Assembly: GCA_905331475.1 (NCBI GenBank)
Contig: CAJNYU010001913.1
Span: 63,031 to 127,030 of the forward strand
DNA length: 64,000 nucleotides
Direction: 5' to 3'
Source: Rotaria socialis
Taxonomy: Eukaryota; Rotifera; Eurotatoria; Philodinida; Philodinidae
The notes beneath the pieces are model-generated. The model saw only the letters and a program-made list of their open reading frames with translations, had not been told where the DNA came from and made no database searches. The translations under genes and the position numbers were made by a program. Shown here in pieces: positions 1 through 13,487 of the stretch (position 1 is the first letter of the stretch; the number at the start of each line of letters is the position of its first letter).

Positions 1-2330
1 CTCATAAGGAAATTTTCTTTTCCATGTTCGTTTAAACTCTTTAAGAAACAAAAAGAAAATCCTATATTGTTCGTTGACGATTTGTACGAGTACCTTTTTC
101 TTCAAGTATTCTTCATATAAGAATGTGAACTCGATCACTCTGTAGAGAAAAGAAGCATTATAATCTCAATTAAGTATACATTTTTTATAACTGTAAAGTA
201 AAACAACGAAATTTCTTCAAAAAAATCAAAATATCTTTCCCGAACACAACAAGAGATTATCGATTGTTTCAAAAGAAGAGAAAAAGTTTTATTCTCGTTT
301 TATAACGAAAAAAGAAATCAATATAATTGTGACACTTCAATGTAAAATAGAAACGTTTGATCAACTATCGGTTTTATAAAATAGACATAATCATCAGTGA
401 AAAAATAAGAAAAGAAATAGTGTGTGAAAGCTTGACATTGTTTCTCACAGCTTAGTTTTTAAATCTATCCTTTTATCTTTATTCATTTCAAGTTAAGAGA
501 CTAAACTAGTCATTTGTCAGCTTGGCGATTGAAGAATTGTTAATGATGCAGTCAACTCGAGACGGCATGTCAGGAAATTGAAATGGAGAGATACTCGATA
601 TGGGTGATGGAACAGAAAAAAAAGAAGAAAAATCGGTCAATTAAACTTTTTGCTTAGAGACAAATCAAAAGAAGAAGAAGAAAAAAACAAGCTTTCTGCT
701 CTTGACTAATGATCATACTGTTTATGATGTGAATACATACGTGTTTGCTTACAATACTATCACAATAAAAAAAAAGACCGCCGTATGATCGTTGTTTTTG
801 TATAAATGCAAAAGATAAGGTGAACAGTTTCTGTCTTGATAAGTATACTCACTCGTTCTTTTCAATATCTTATGTGATAATCATCAAAAGAGAGAGAGAG
901 AGAGAGAGAGAAAGATTCTCTCATGACGTCTCTCAAATGTCATTTATTCAATTTTCATTTTATAATAATGGTGTTGGTCATTAGGGGTTACAGATTTATG
1001 ATTATCTTTTTTGTTTTATATTCGTGTCATGTAAAACAAAAATAAATTTGTCATTCCAATACATCAGCAGCTTGCCCACATTGAATGAGAGTGAACGAAA
1101 CACAGAAAAAATTAATTAAACTTGTTCACACCTGAACGATGGAGTGTGAGGAAAATCAAATTTTCGACACAAGAAAACAATCAATTATCAATTGGGTTAT
1201 ACGATGACATGCGTATACAGAAAAGCCCGTGTTCATGTCGTACATGTTTGAAACTAGAAATAAGAAGAGAGAGAGAGAGAGCGGGAAAAATAGATGTATA
1301 ATACATCGTTATGGCTTCTGGTAAGAAATTAGCTTGAAGGCAAAAGCTTGCTTATCAAGTCATACAATCATTAGTCGACGCGGCACTTCGTATTCAAGTA
1401 GAAAAAATAAGATATGAACGAGATGGACACGTCAACTAGCGTAAGAAAAATAAAACGGAAATATTTCTGCTAGCATTATCATTATCACGGTTGTGTTAGT
1501 AGTTCAATGTATCGTTCAATTGTTGAGAAAACATTCTGTTCGTCTATTGTTCACGTCTATGTATATGAATGTATATACATCCGGATGACATGCAGACTTC
1601 CCACTGTGAGAAACTAATTTTTTTTTCTTCGAGCAATATGTCTCAAAAAGCAATAAAAATAAGAACGTGAATGAACAGCATCGTTAATTGGAGTGACAGT
1701 TGACGTAAGTATACTGCAACTTGAAATTTATTATGTATTCTGCTCTTTTCTCGTGTTCATGTCGTTTAACTAAACAAGACAATGACCGTACGCGACATAT
1801 GATTATAAGTGAATTACCACAACCATTGTCTCATGAGATCTCCATATGTGGTTACTTCTTCTTCTTTTTTTTTTGTTATTTCATCTTGTCCTTTTTATTT
1901 TCAATACTGGTCGCAAATACATGTAAGTTTCTCTATGCAACATCATATGGTACACACCTACCGATGACCTTTAGCAAAAATATAATTTGATTGTGTAACA
2001 ATTACAGACAAAAAGAAAGATCAGAGCACAGCTAGTGGAGCACAATTTTCTAATGATCGATGATTGCACACAATCAGTATGTCACCTATCTATCTTTTTG
2101 GTATCATCGTGATGATGTAAAACAAGTCGACCGATGTATGCTGTCTGTTTATACAGACATACTCTTCACTTGACAGCGCGCGAGTGAGTGAGAAAAAGAT
2201 AGACGCCAATCATACATTGCTTTCTTTTTTTCTTTTCTTCTCTCGCTTTCTCTTGGCTTGTGAACATACGAGTCAGCACGAGAGAGAAATCAAATATCAC
2301 TCAACAAGCTGCTTCACACAAGACACTCAT
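1..2330. other. No gene recognised
   Basis: I see no frame with a recognisable domain here. A short (GA)n microsatellite lies near 891-911 and another near 1266-1281. One 89-codon frame at 1721-1990 is low complexity (Phe-rich) and has no support. The last part may hold 5' regulatory sequence of the LRR gene that follows. Confidence 0.5.
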
Positions 2331-2334
2331 ATAA

Positions 2335-5300
2335 ATGTTGCTACTAGTGAGTAAAATCTAATCAATGACAGGAGTGAGATAATCTGACAAGAATTCTTTT
2401 TAAACAAAGTCTATAGTATGCTTGACTTTTTCTTATTATTCATTGTTTTCTTTCTTCAGATGTATATTCTTCTGTTTGTCGCAACATTTATTCGCATACT
2501 TAATTGTCAATTAAATGATTTTCAAATCATTTGTCAAGCTGGTATTCGACAAGATAATACGAAGTAAGATATCTATCCGAATCGGTTTTTATATAGAATT
2601 ATTTTTATCTATACAGCTATATTCATTGTGGTCGTAAACAACTAACAGAAATTCCAAATTTTATTCGTATAACAAATACATTATACGATGAACTTGTTTT
2701 GAATGACAATCAAATAACTGAAATTCATGCGAATGCTTTTCAAGGTTTACGTGTTAAACGTTTAAATCTTGCTGGAAATAAAATTCGTTTTCTTTCACCT
2801 CATGCATTTATCGAATTATCAAATTATCTCGAAGAATTAATTATAGAATTTGATTCGAATTCTTTTCATCATATTCCTGATGCAATAAAAATCAATCTAA
2901 TAAATTTACGTTCATTAAAATTAATTAATTTAAATTTAATCGAAATAAAAAATCATACATTTATTAAATTTCGTAAACTCGAACAATTATCAATAATAAA
3001 ATCTCATATTAAATCGATTCAATCGGATGGCTTTCAAGCATTGAATAGTTTACGTTCGTTAAATTTAGATCAAAATAATCTAAATGATTCGTCATGGAAT
3101 TCATTAATGAAATATTTACCTAATCTAGAAACATTATGTTTAAGTCAAAATAATTTTAATTATCTTAAAAATATTCATTTGAAATATTTAAAAATTCTTG
3201 ATCTATCCTCGAATGGTTTACAATATATTGATAGAAATATATTTCATTCGTTAGAAAAACTTTATTTACAAAATAATGAAATTAATTCATTACAATTAAC
3301 ATTTTTATTAGCGTTGAAAAATTTAAAAGAATTAAATTTAGATTTTAATCGTTTAACTTTTCTACCGGAGAAGATTTTTCAAATCAGTTCAAATCTTATT
3401 TATTTATCATTACAAGGCAATGATTTAAATTATTTAACTAATTATTCATTTTATGGTTTAAAAAATTTAATTCATTTAAATCTAGCAAGAAATCGTTTAC
3501 AATTTGCTTGGAATCAAAAACCGTTTCAATATTTAAATTCATTGAGAATATTAAATCTTGATAGAAATTTACATATGAATATAACAAAGAAGATTTTAGA
3601 AGATTTATCAATGAATCTATTTGAATTATCCATGCAAAATTGTAATCTAACAAAAATTAATTTTTCATTAGATTTTTTATTTAACCTTCAACGGTTAAAA
3701 TTATCATCCAATAATTTAAAAGGATTGCCAAAAAACTTTTTAAATTATTCGATTATATCAATTGATCTGCAGCGAAATCTATTTACGTCTATACCCGATC
3801 TAGTGGAAAATATATCATCGAATTTAATTGATCTCGATCTTAGTTCAAATCAAATATCAAATTTAAATGAAAAAGATCTATTAAAATATTCACATTTGAA
3901 AACTATTGGTCTAACAGGAAATCCATTAGATTGTAGTTGCCATCTTAAATGGATTCAACAATGGTTAAGAGAAAATTATGAACAAGATTTAATTAAATTT
4001 CTACAATGGACATGTGCAAAACCACAACATCTTTTTGGAAAACAATTGACAACTATTAAAGAAAACGATATGATATGTAATGAAAATGAAAATACTAATC
4101 AACACGAGATAATTACAGAGTAAGAAAAAATTGAATCGACATTTTTATCCACTCTCACCGTGTCGAGATGTAATCTTAGATATTAATCACCTTAGCAAAG
4201 TCGCGATTATGAGTTACTAGTCATTCACTTTCATACGATTATATTTCTTTGAGTACTCACAGAGTAGAAGTACACAGGCAAAACCAAAATGCTACGATAA
4301 TCTTTTTTTTATGTCTCTGTTCTGAGTAACGATATATCAGATGTAATATTCCCTTGTTGAACTATGGAATGAGACGAATAGATCATGGTAAAATCTCTTG
4401 AGAATATTAGTTCTAAATAGATTCGCTGGAAGTCAGAAAAGCTCTTTGTCAGCACTATAAGTAAGGCTAATGTTATTGATTATAATGACATGATATAATC
4501 AGTGCATGCAAAAAAGAAAGAAATAGAATGGCGATGATTTCAATGACACATATTTCAATCACCATTACCATCTATTGTATATACCATAAAAATATTGACT
4601 GATCGTTTTTAATTTTACCTCCTTAACTGTATAAAGGTAGTCTTAGCACATAATTGCAAATTGATATATGCATAAAGATAAACAAGACTTAGTAGCATTG
4701 CGTCGTATGTTTTTATGGTATTGAGTTGTAGTACAATAATTAATTTTTTCTTCTTCTTCCTTATCTATAGATCAACATCAATAACTATAGTATCATCGAG
4801 TGATGTTCCTTTGACATCAGTAAAAACTAATAGTATTCAAAGTTCAACAATTGAATCATCATTGAACGAATTAATAATTAAAGATATTGTATTTGATCCA
4901 AATGGTATTTTAATCATATCATGGGAATATCTATTGTCACAATTACCAAAATATTATCATTTAGAAATCTATGATAAAAATCACTATATAATATATCAAA
5001 GTTTAATTGATGGCCAGCAACGTTCTGCTGAAATTGATATATCAGATTATTTTGAAAAAGTTCCATCGATATATATTGTTTGTATTAATATTGAACATCG
5101 AAAATATTGTCGAAATATTTTTTTAAAACTAAATTCAAATTTAATTAAATCGACTTCAATTGTTTTGTCATCAAATAAACATAACTATGAACAATGGATT
5201 TATCTTCTGGGTGGAATTCTTCTTGGAGCTATTCTAGTGTGTTCTATATTAATTATTATTTGTTATTATCGTCTCCGTTATTATTCAAAAGAAAATCTAT

Positions 5301-5530
5301 CACAAATACCATCGATTAAATCCGATGAAAAATCATTAAAAACATTTTATTATCATCCATTAAATGTTATAAGTTATCCTCAACCGCAAAGTAGTAATAC
5401 TAGTGAATGCTCATTACATTCATCCATTGATACAAATCATTTAGCTAATGATCCTTATCATGTGTATCAACAAATACCATCTGTACATAATTGTCAATTA
5501 CATCCGAAAAGAACACATATTCTAATATGA
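2335..5530 (+). CDS. Leucine-rich-repeat single-pass membrane receptor
   Basis: Exons 2460-2563, 2617-4119 and 4771-5530 join in consistent phase (AA|C, then GA|A) to 788 residues. A 12-nt upstream micro-exon 2335-2346 (ATG plus three Leu codons, donor GTGAGT) can splice in frame to the TTTCTTCAG acceptor at 2459; otherwise ATG 2460 is the start, and that acceptor would serve a 5' UTR intron or a trans-spliced leader. Order of parts: signal peptide, Cys-containing N-terminal cap, roughly 16 LRRs with LxxLxLxxN cores, and a C-terminal cap with the C-S-C-H-L-K-W-I start and later Cys residues. After the long 651-nt intron comes a stretch resembling one FN3 domain, a transmembrane segment (about residues 690-712) and a cytoplasmic tail of about 75 residues with several Tyr. 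The layout matches animal LRR/FN3 cell-surface receptors for adhesion or recognition. The ligand is unknown. Confidence 0.85.
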
Positions 5531-7270
5531 AGAGGAAAAATTGAATATTTATTTATTTTTTTGTTTTGTTTTGTTGAACAAGTCATTGTGTGTATGATTT
5601 TATAGTAATAATTAAAAGACAACATTTTGGTAAATAGATTGATTTCGTAATATGTCTTTCCAAGGTTTTCTATTTTTCTCATTTCATGCCATAGTGATCA
5701 TTGCTCTATAGCCAAAAGTATGGCTAACTTTATTCAAGCATATAATCGTCTCTTACAACGAATATGTTTTTCTTATATCAGATTAAGTGATTTTTCCCTA
5801 AAAGCAAAACGATCATAGTTATGAACGAATGAATGAATACTACCCTAAATACAAAATGATATTAACCTTTCTGTGTGTATAGTTATGTACGTAAATTGAG
5901 TACGTAGTAGAATGAAGCTTATACAAGCGTTTTTTTTTTCTATACATATTTTGTAAAAACACAGACATGTATGAAAATTATCTTTTATTAACTGCTCATC
6001 AATATGTAAATCAAATGAGTTCAATGAGTAATTGACGTACGTGAGTGTGTGTGTTTATTGACAAGCCATATTATTCTTTTATTTTTTGTTACACTCGATT
6101 GAACATTTCATTTTAAAATATAGAATCTAAATAGATTCAGTCAAATAAAAACTAATCGAATCAAATCTTTGCGCAACTTCAACAGATATCTGTTATGATT
6201 GACTGACAGATAGACACGAAAACATGTATTGTCCATTGAAATTGATGCTTTTTTTTATCTATTTATCTGTCTGTTGTCGTCGTCAATTAAAGAACCTGTT
6301 ATGATCAATGAACAAAAAACAAGGAATACCTACTGTGTGTGACAATCCGCCATATTTGTAATAAAATATGTTCAATGATTATCTTTTTTTCTCTCTCTTC
6401 ATATATCAATATAAAATCATGCTCCATGCTGTGATCAAATGATTGATAATTATATTTGTATTCAGTTTTAGTCACATATATACGCATCTGTCGGTTAGAT
6501 CTTTGAAGATGTTTATTATCGTACGAGTCTTTAAGTTTAACCTCTCTTTCAATGATGATATAAATAATTGTATATCTAAGTACGTTTACTATGAAAATGA
6601 TAAATGAATTTCATTATCTTTGGTTTTCACACTTATGATCAACTGATGGGGACGTTCAAGATGAGTAGATTGAAGATATTACAATCGCTTCATCTTCGCA
6701 AGTGTCACTATAATGAGTTATTGACATTATTTCATTTGATACGAGTTACAGCTAATTAATTGTTAGAAAAAGCAGAGAACTGATGAAGATTTTCTATTTC
6801 TCAATCCTCGGACAAAAGAAGATAGATGGCAGTTATTTCAGAAATACTCCATTGGTGATCTGAGAGGAGTTCTTTTATTCGTTGAGTTCGTTATCAACTT
6901 TTCATTGGCAAACTCATTGACGTTGAAAAATGAACGATCTCTAACAAATAATCAAGTAATTTATTCAATGTTTATTTTTCTAACTAATTGGTTTATTTTA
7001 AGTATTGAAACATAGAAAGTGGGTAGCATCAATACCATTATTTTTTTCTTCAAGTTTTATTTGATGATAAGAAACTATAATTAAATATAATAATTTGTCA
7101 TGATTTTACAGCTGGAATTATATATAATTCATTTTGTTGTCATAAGCGAACGTAACACTTTTAGTATTACTTTATATCGTACGAACTAATTATAAGAAAT
7201 ACAGTCTAATTCACTGAATTGAAAGATAACACAGGATAAATTCTAACTATTATTAAATTTATATTTTTCA
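5531..7270. other. Intergenic, no gene recognised
   Basis: AT-rich DNA with only short frames that lack domain signal. A plausible splice acceptor (TTTTTCACAG) ends at 7274, just before the Sir2 first exon, so part of this stretch may be its spliced 5' UTR. Confidence 0.5.
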
Positions 7271-7289
7271 CAGAATCAACGTAACTCTG

Positions 7290-8505
7290 ATGAAAAACAA
7301 TAGCTTATCCTCTGATGTCAGCAAGATAACTCAACCTCAATGTGCTCCTTTATCTACAGTTGGAACCGATCGCAAACGAGTCATCGAACCGGAGCAGAAA
7401 TCTTTCGCCAAACAAAACAAAAAGTCAAAGTCGCATCTTTCCTCTACTACAACAACTACGGCACCAATGCTAGACTTTGAATCCACCCTGGTAGGATTGT
7501 AGATATCATTCTAGATGAATACTAATACTTGACAACGATTTGATTTCTTGAAATAGAACTAAATTCACTATAAGTAGGCAGTTTTGAACATATCGATGAG
7601 TGCTTCTTGTTTTTCTCTTACTTTCATGAAATAATGAAATCTCATTATCAAAGCTAGATGATCTTAGACGAATTGAAAGTAGATAAATGGTTTATTAAAG
7701 TACGAATGAGTTCAGATATTTATCTCTTCATTAATCCATAGGAACGTCTGTTGTATTTTAGGTGATGGCTGCACAAGAACTTCGGCAAGCCAGAAACGTA
7801 TTAGTTATTACTGGTGCAGGTATTTCTGCAGATTCCGGACTACCAACTTATCGTGGTATTGGTGGTCTGTATAGTAACGGTCAGGAGACTGAAGAGGGAC
7901 TGACAATTGAGGAAGCTCTGTCGAGTTACATTATGCGAACGGAGCCAGATATATCTTGGAAGTACATTTGCCAAATCGAATCTGCTTGTCGCTCGGCTAA
8001 ACAAAATGCTGCACACGAAGCACTCGTAGCACTTGAATCTAAATTTGAACATCTAACTGTAGTTACACAGAATGTTGATGGTTTACATCGTAGTGCTGGC
8101 ACAAACAACCTGATCGAAATTCACGGCAATATTCATCAACTTTTTTGCATCTCCTGTGACCGTGAAAAATATGTTGACGACTTCGACGGTATGAAAATTC
8201 CACCTACTTGTAACCGCTGTGGTGGACTTATACGACCGCGTATCGTCCTATTTGGTGAGATGTTGCCAATAAGTGCACTCGCACAACTTTCTGAAATAAT
8301 AAACCAAGGTATCGATGCTATTATTACAATTGGTACTAGCAGTATATTTCCATATATCGCGCAACCTGTTTTACGTGCTGCAGAAAACAACATCTTAACT
8401 ATTGAAATTAATCCGAAAGATACCAAAGTGTCACATGCGGTACGATATCACTTACGTGAACGAGCTATTATCGCCTTGCCGGCCTTGTTGAAACATCTTT
8501 CGTAA
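7290..8505 (+). CDS. Sir2-family NAD-dependent protein deacylase, bacterial type
   Basis: Exons 7290-7490 and 7762-8505 join in phase 0, giving 314 residues. The second exon alone encodes a whole catalytic domain. Visible motifs, in exon-2 residue numbers, are the NAD-binding G-A-G-I-S-A-D-S-G-L-P-T-Y-R (18-31), T-Q-N-V-D-G-L-H (102-109), catalytic His in I-H-G (121), the zinc pairs C129-x2-C132 and C150-x2-C153, and R-P-R-I-V-L-F-G-E (158-166). The sequence reads like proteobacterial Sir2 proteins rather than animal SIRT1-7. The Tyr/Arg pair of SIRT5-like desuccinylases is not evident, so deacetylation is the likelier activity. The 67-residue first exon is low complexity with a basic K-Q-N-K-K-S-K-S-K-like patch, a possible nuclear-localisation signal. 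I infer bacterial origin with a leader gained later. The donor GTAGGA is weak; if unspliced, the domain could start at ATG 7765. Confidence 0.85.
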
Positions 8506-8765
8506 CTCATCTGAAATCGACTACTAATGCTGCACCTTGTAATTAGCTGAACATATGAATGCTTTTACATAGAAGCGTCTACGTTTTTATCGGGTTAATA
8601 TTAACCCATACCATCAGGTCGACCTTAAATAAGTGGGCCAAGCAGTAGAATCTGAAAAATCCATATTGTCGTGTGATATGTATTTAATTTTTGAAATGGT
8701 ACTTTGAAATAAAATAAAAGATTCATGATACTGTAATAACAGTAAATTACGAAAAAAATGAGAAA

Positions 8766-9223
8766 TCCCAGGTGAATGAATCCGACAACGGATCTTATTG
8801 AATCCTATGGGATCCGCCTCCTCGATAAAATGCGATGGGATTCCTGGACACGGCCCCATTGTCGGGTCCGACAGCAAAAAATCNTAACCGGACCGGTAAA
8901 ACCGCGGTAAACCGGCGATTTTTTGCACATGTTTATCACATGTAAAAGTAAAAAAAAAGAATCTTTAAAATAGTTTAATTGATGATTTGGAAGACTTTTT
9001 CTGTCAAAAATTATAGATGAACCGGTTAACCGCTTTTTTTAGCGGTAACCGCGGTAAATGCCATATCATTTTTTGTGGTAAACCGCGGTATTTATCCGTT
9101 CTGCGGTAATGAGAGCCGGTAACCGAACCGGTAAAACCGCAGTTAACTGCCGATTTTCATGCGGTTTTTATTACATGGGAGTATATTCACTGTCTGACCC
9201 TTGTCGGAATGATTCTCCTGGGA
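8766..9223. mobile_element. Non-autonomous TIR element with ACCGCGGTAA-type inner repeats
   Basis: The ends are inverted repeats of about 23 bp: TCCCAGGTGAATGAATCCGA on the left and, read on the other strand, TCCCAGGAGAATCATTCCGA on the right, with three mismatches. No target duplication is clear. The interior (about 8884-9170) is built from variants of ACCGCGGTAA and ACCGGTAAAACCGC. A block at 8886 recurs in direct orientation at 9119. There is no coding capacity; an open frame on the minus strand is a shadow. One ambiguous base (n) at 8884 sits at the edge of this repeat. Confidence 0.7.
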
Positions 9224-9313
9224 ATATCCATGATCGCTGAACGTCTGGTGCTGCCGCACTGCAATCAGTTATATACAGATAGTTCTTCATCAAAGCTGTT
9301 AGGTGTGCATAAA

Positions 9314-9427
9314 TGTTATCGTCAACAGATGACACTATGTCGCCGTTAAGTTAAAAAGATATTTATTCTTTTTGTATTGGTTTATGTGTTCCTCTTCAGA
9401 GTGGTCAATGATCATCTATATAAAACA
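9314..9427 (+). repeat. 5' LTR remnant
   Basis: Starts TGTTA and resembles the stretch beginning at 13488 over about 110 bp. It is shorter than the 3' copy. Its 3' boundary is where similarity fades. Confidence 0.65.
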
Positions 9428-12400
9428 GAAACAATTTTCTCGATTTTTTTACTATCTTAATTTACTAAATAATTAAATAATTTAGATTAAACATTATCGA
9501 AAAAAACCTAGAGAAGCATGTTTCTCTGTTATAACTGATCATTTGCCACCTCGTCCTATACTCTTTCTAATCAACAGCAATTACTGATACGACTCAGCTT
9601 TTTGATATAGCTCAAATTATAAATAATTATAAATTAGACTTAGTTTCGTATTCTTTAAAAGGTGAGGCACTTCGTTGGTATAAGAACAAAAAGACAACGC
9701 CTAGTTCTTGGTCGATATTCGCTCGAGAAGTGAAGAGGGCATTTATTTCATCTTTTTATGAAGAATTAACTTTTAAGACGCTTGAATCATACACACAAGG
9801 AATAAATCAGTATATTCGCAATTTTTATAACGAAGTTCTAAAACTTTATGCAGAAGTTGATCACACAATGAGTGAATCCACTAAATTAAAAAATCTACTC
9901 AATAAAACTAAATCAGCAACTACCCAGTAATATCTATAATATGCTTAAGAGATCGAAAAAATTTGATTTATCAAATATCAATTCTATAGCCGATACTAAT
10001 CATTATAAATCGTCTACTCAACCAAATAGATCGTTTTCTCAATTTAATTCTTACAAATCTCGGTCAAATATTAATTTGCAATTGTAACTGCTCAACGAAG
10101 CCATCAGAATAAAGATTTTCTTACAACTATACTAATATAATATCAGATAATATCAACCAAATCGTACTACCAGGTATAATCCACTAATTAGAAGCTGTTT
10201 ACGTTTTTAATACCAGAGACATCGAAAGGTGGTGTTATCTCGAGAGTCAACAAAAAACCGTCAAAATTGACAATAATATTTATTACTACAATAAATGCAC
10301 ACGCAGCTGAAAATTGATGTACCGATATTATCATAGGAATGGATTATATTAATTCATACAATCTTCAATTTAACATTAAATAAAAGGTTTCCATTGAAGT
10401 AAATTATAATCAGTATAGTATTAACATTGATAATAATGCTCAAACTAAATTCGTCCCTGTTATTCTATCGAATTCCATCGAATATTTGACAATGAGAAGC
10501 ATAATATTGGTAACAATCTTATGCACCATTTCACATTCGCCACCAGTTTGCGAATCTTATCATCAACTTAATAAAGAACAAGCAATGTATGATATTATTC
10601 AAAAATCTATTAGTGCAGGATTAATTAGACAACCTCATTCTGCGTGTGCTACGCCTGCTATCTTAGTATAGAAAAAAGATGGAAAATATCGATTTGTTGT
10701 GGATTATAAAAAATTGAACTTAATTACGATTAAAGACTCATTACCATTACCGACTATAGAAGATACTATTAGGAATTTAGAGCCAGATTACAAATATATC
10801 TCAAAACTAGATCTTAAATCTGTCGTTTATTAAATCCCTATAGAAGAATGTGATAAGGAAAAACTGCTTTTATTACACAAGTTGGACTATATCAATTTAA
10901 TGTGCTACCTATGGGGATTAAAAATGCACCACCTACGTTTCAAAAGGTTATGACCAACATCTTAAAGTCTTGTCGTCAATTTTCTCTCGTTTATTTTGAT
11001 GATATTTTAATATTTTCCAAGCCACATAAAGAACATCTTAATCATCTAATACGAAATTTTGTTATGTATCCTCAAAAATGTGAATACTAGTTTCACAAAT
11101 AAATTATCTCGATCATACTAATAGCAAAAACAGTATTGCTATACTAGATGCTAATGTATACTCCGTACATTATCAGAAGCAAACAAATTTATTGGTGCTC
11201 TAAGTTGGTAAAGAAAATTCATACGGAATGTTACTACAGCCAGTCACCGCTCGAATTCACTCAATTATACCGACCTTATTAAAAGATAGTCGCTCTCAAT
11301 TCACATGAAAATATACTCAATCATAAACCTATGTTATCATTTGCAATTAATGGCACCATATTGAGAAAAGATATAGTACGATAGAAAAGGAAGTTCTCGC
11401 AATTTATAAGTGCTTTGTTTGTATGAGGCCGCTACTATTAGGTCGAAGCATCATTATAATGACGGATCATTGTCTTTTATGTTATATAATGACAAAAACA
11501 GTTAAAAATGCGAGAGTTAATACAATCGCTAATTAAATCCAAGAATACAACAACGAACAAGGTGACGAACTGCTTGATATCGAATATGAACTTCAGAGTA
11601 AAAATGAAATTGGTCACATAGCAGTATCAAAAGGCAAGTATTCAGGATACATGGTTTTGTTACCATGCAAAAATTTAGATGTGTTCCTGGTATTAGTACA
11701 CATAATGCACTAGAAACACATCTGCTATCACAATTTTCTCATAACCATTTTAATGTAATAAAATGGAAAGCTGAGCAAAAGAAAGATTTAACAATACAAA
11801 ATATACTAAGCAATTACGTTCTGATCAAAATGATATTTTTCACAAAGTATTATTATATTCACATTTCTCTAAGACCAAATCTGAAGCAATCTGTTTATCA
11901 CCGATAATGGTTAAACCTCTTTCTTATGCAATTTACAATGATCCAGTGATAGGAGACCATTTTGCTACAGGCCGCACATATTATAAACCAAAACAGCATT
12001 ATTGGTGGTCTTGCATGAAATAGTCGATCAAACACCACAAAATCATGTTTTATGTCAAAGAAAATACGAATGAATTCGTTCTATTCCGTCACCTGGTGGC
12101 CCCTAATAACTGACTATTCTAGACACATAACAGCTATAGCCTTACCAAATTGTACTGCACAAACAACAGCTGAAGCTTTATTTAATGAGCATTTCTGTAA
12201 ATATGGTATTCCTGTTACAATTATAAGTGATGATCGATTACATTTCAATAATCAATTAACAAAAAATATACGTCACTTTGTTGGATATGATTATATTTTC
12301 TTCACATCACATTATCCTCAAACGAACGATTGGTAAAAAGAGCTATCGCCACATTGATTCCACAAATATTTAAATTGCAGGATATGAAAAATAATAATTG

Positions 12401-13487
12401 GGACATATACTTACAAGCAGTAGTTTTTGCTTGTAATTCAGATATTCACAAAACAGCAAAATATTCACCTTATGAATTACATTGTGATCGTCAATCTTGT
12501 CTTTCTATTCACTAAAGACCATATATATATTCTTTTAAACTTTATCATTATACAACAGCAAATAAGGAATAAACAATACTATGATAATAATCGGCTAGAT
12601 CCACATTACAAATTTAGTGATAAAATATTAACTCGAATTAAAGACATAAAAGAGAAATTACATGTTTTATTCTCATCAACACCAAAAATTATCATTATTG
12701 TTAAACATTCCATTTACATAGTTAAGGATGAAGACAATACGATAGAATCGCAAGTCCATGCTAGGGATTTTATGACCTATCCATATTACTATTACATGAT
12801 TTCTAAACGGTTACATTAATTTTACTTGTGATATGTCAATTTCAACAAAACCAGATCTTTCTAAGTCTTATTCAGCGTCATCTTTAATCGAAACAACAGC
12901 CATTTCATCGTACACTTCATCTGCAAAAGTCATTACACTAATTATAGGAACAAACTCCACTCGTTACACAGTAGCTTTACACATTTTCGATCAAATCAAA
13001 TATATAATTACTATGCTACGTGAAAATCAATCTCACCACAACGAGAAGAATAAAATATATATTGTTGGCACTTTTCCATGTGATAAAACATCATCTGAAC
13101 TTCTATCGTACGCAGCATTAGAAGTAAATATTAATACATATAATAAACATTTACTCAATTTAGGTAATATTATAATATTAAATTTCAAAATAATGAATCA
13201 CCATCCCTCTAATAAATACAAAGCTCAACGAAATTAAGTACGCCGTGAAACGTTAGCTGACAAAAATAAATATTTATTTGTAGATCCATTGAACCACCAT
13301 GAACCATAAAACACCTACAAGAATTTCTTCAACGTCAGCAAATTAAGTTTTCTTAAGTACCACTATTTCATAAGCAACACCTCCATATTCGCTTTAACGA
13401 TCTAACCGATCGTAGCAAGGCCGACAACAGTTTACCAAGAGACACATTTTTGTTTTGGTAATTCATTCTTGACGAAAAGGGTGAAGG

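Noticed and set aside
1721-1990. 89-codon frame near the left edge
   Set aside because: Low-complexity Phe run and no domain or splice context.
8136-8426. Minus-strand frames opposite the Sir2 exon
   Set aside because: Antisense shadows of a clearly conserved plus-strand domain.
8614-8928. 104-codon minus-strand frame
   Set aside because: Spans repeat DNA and an undetermined base; no family signal.
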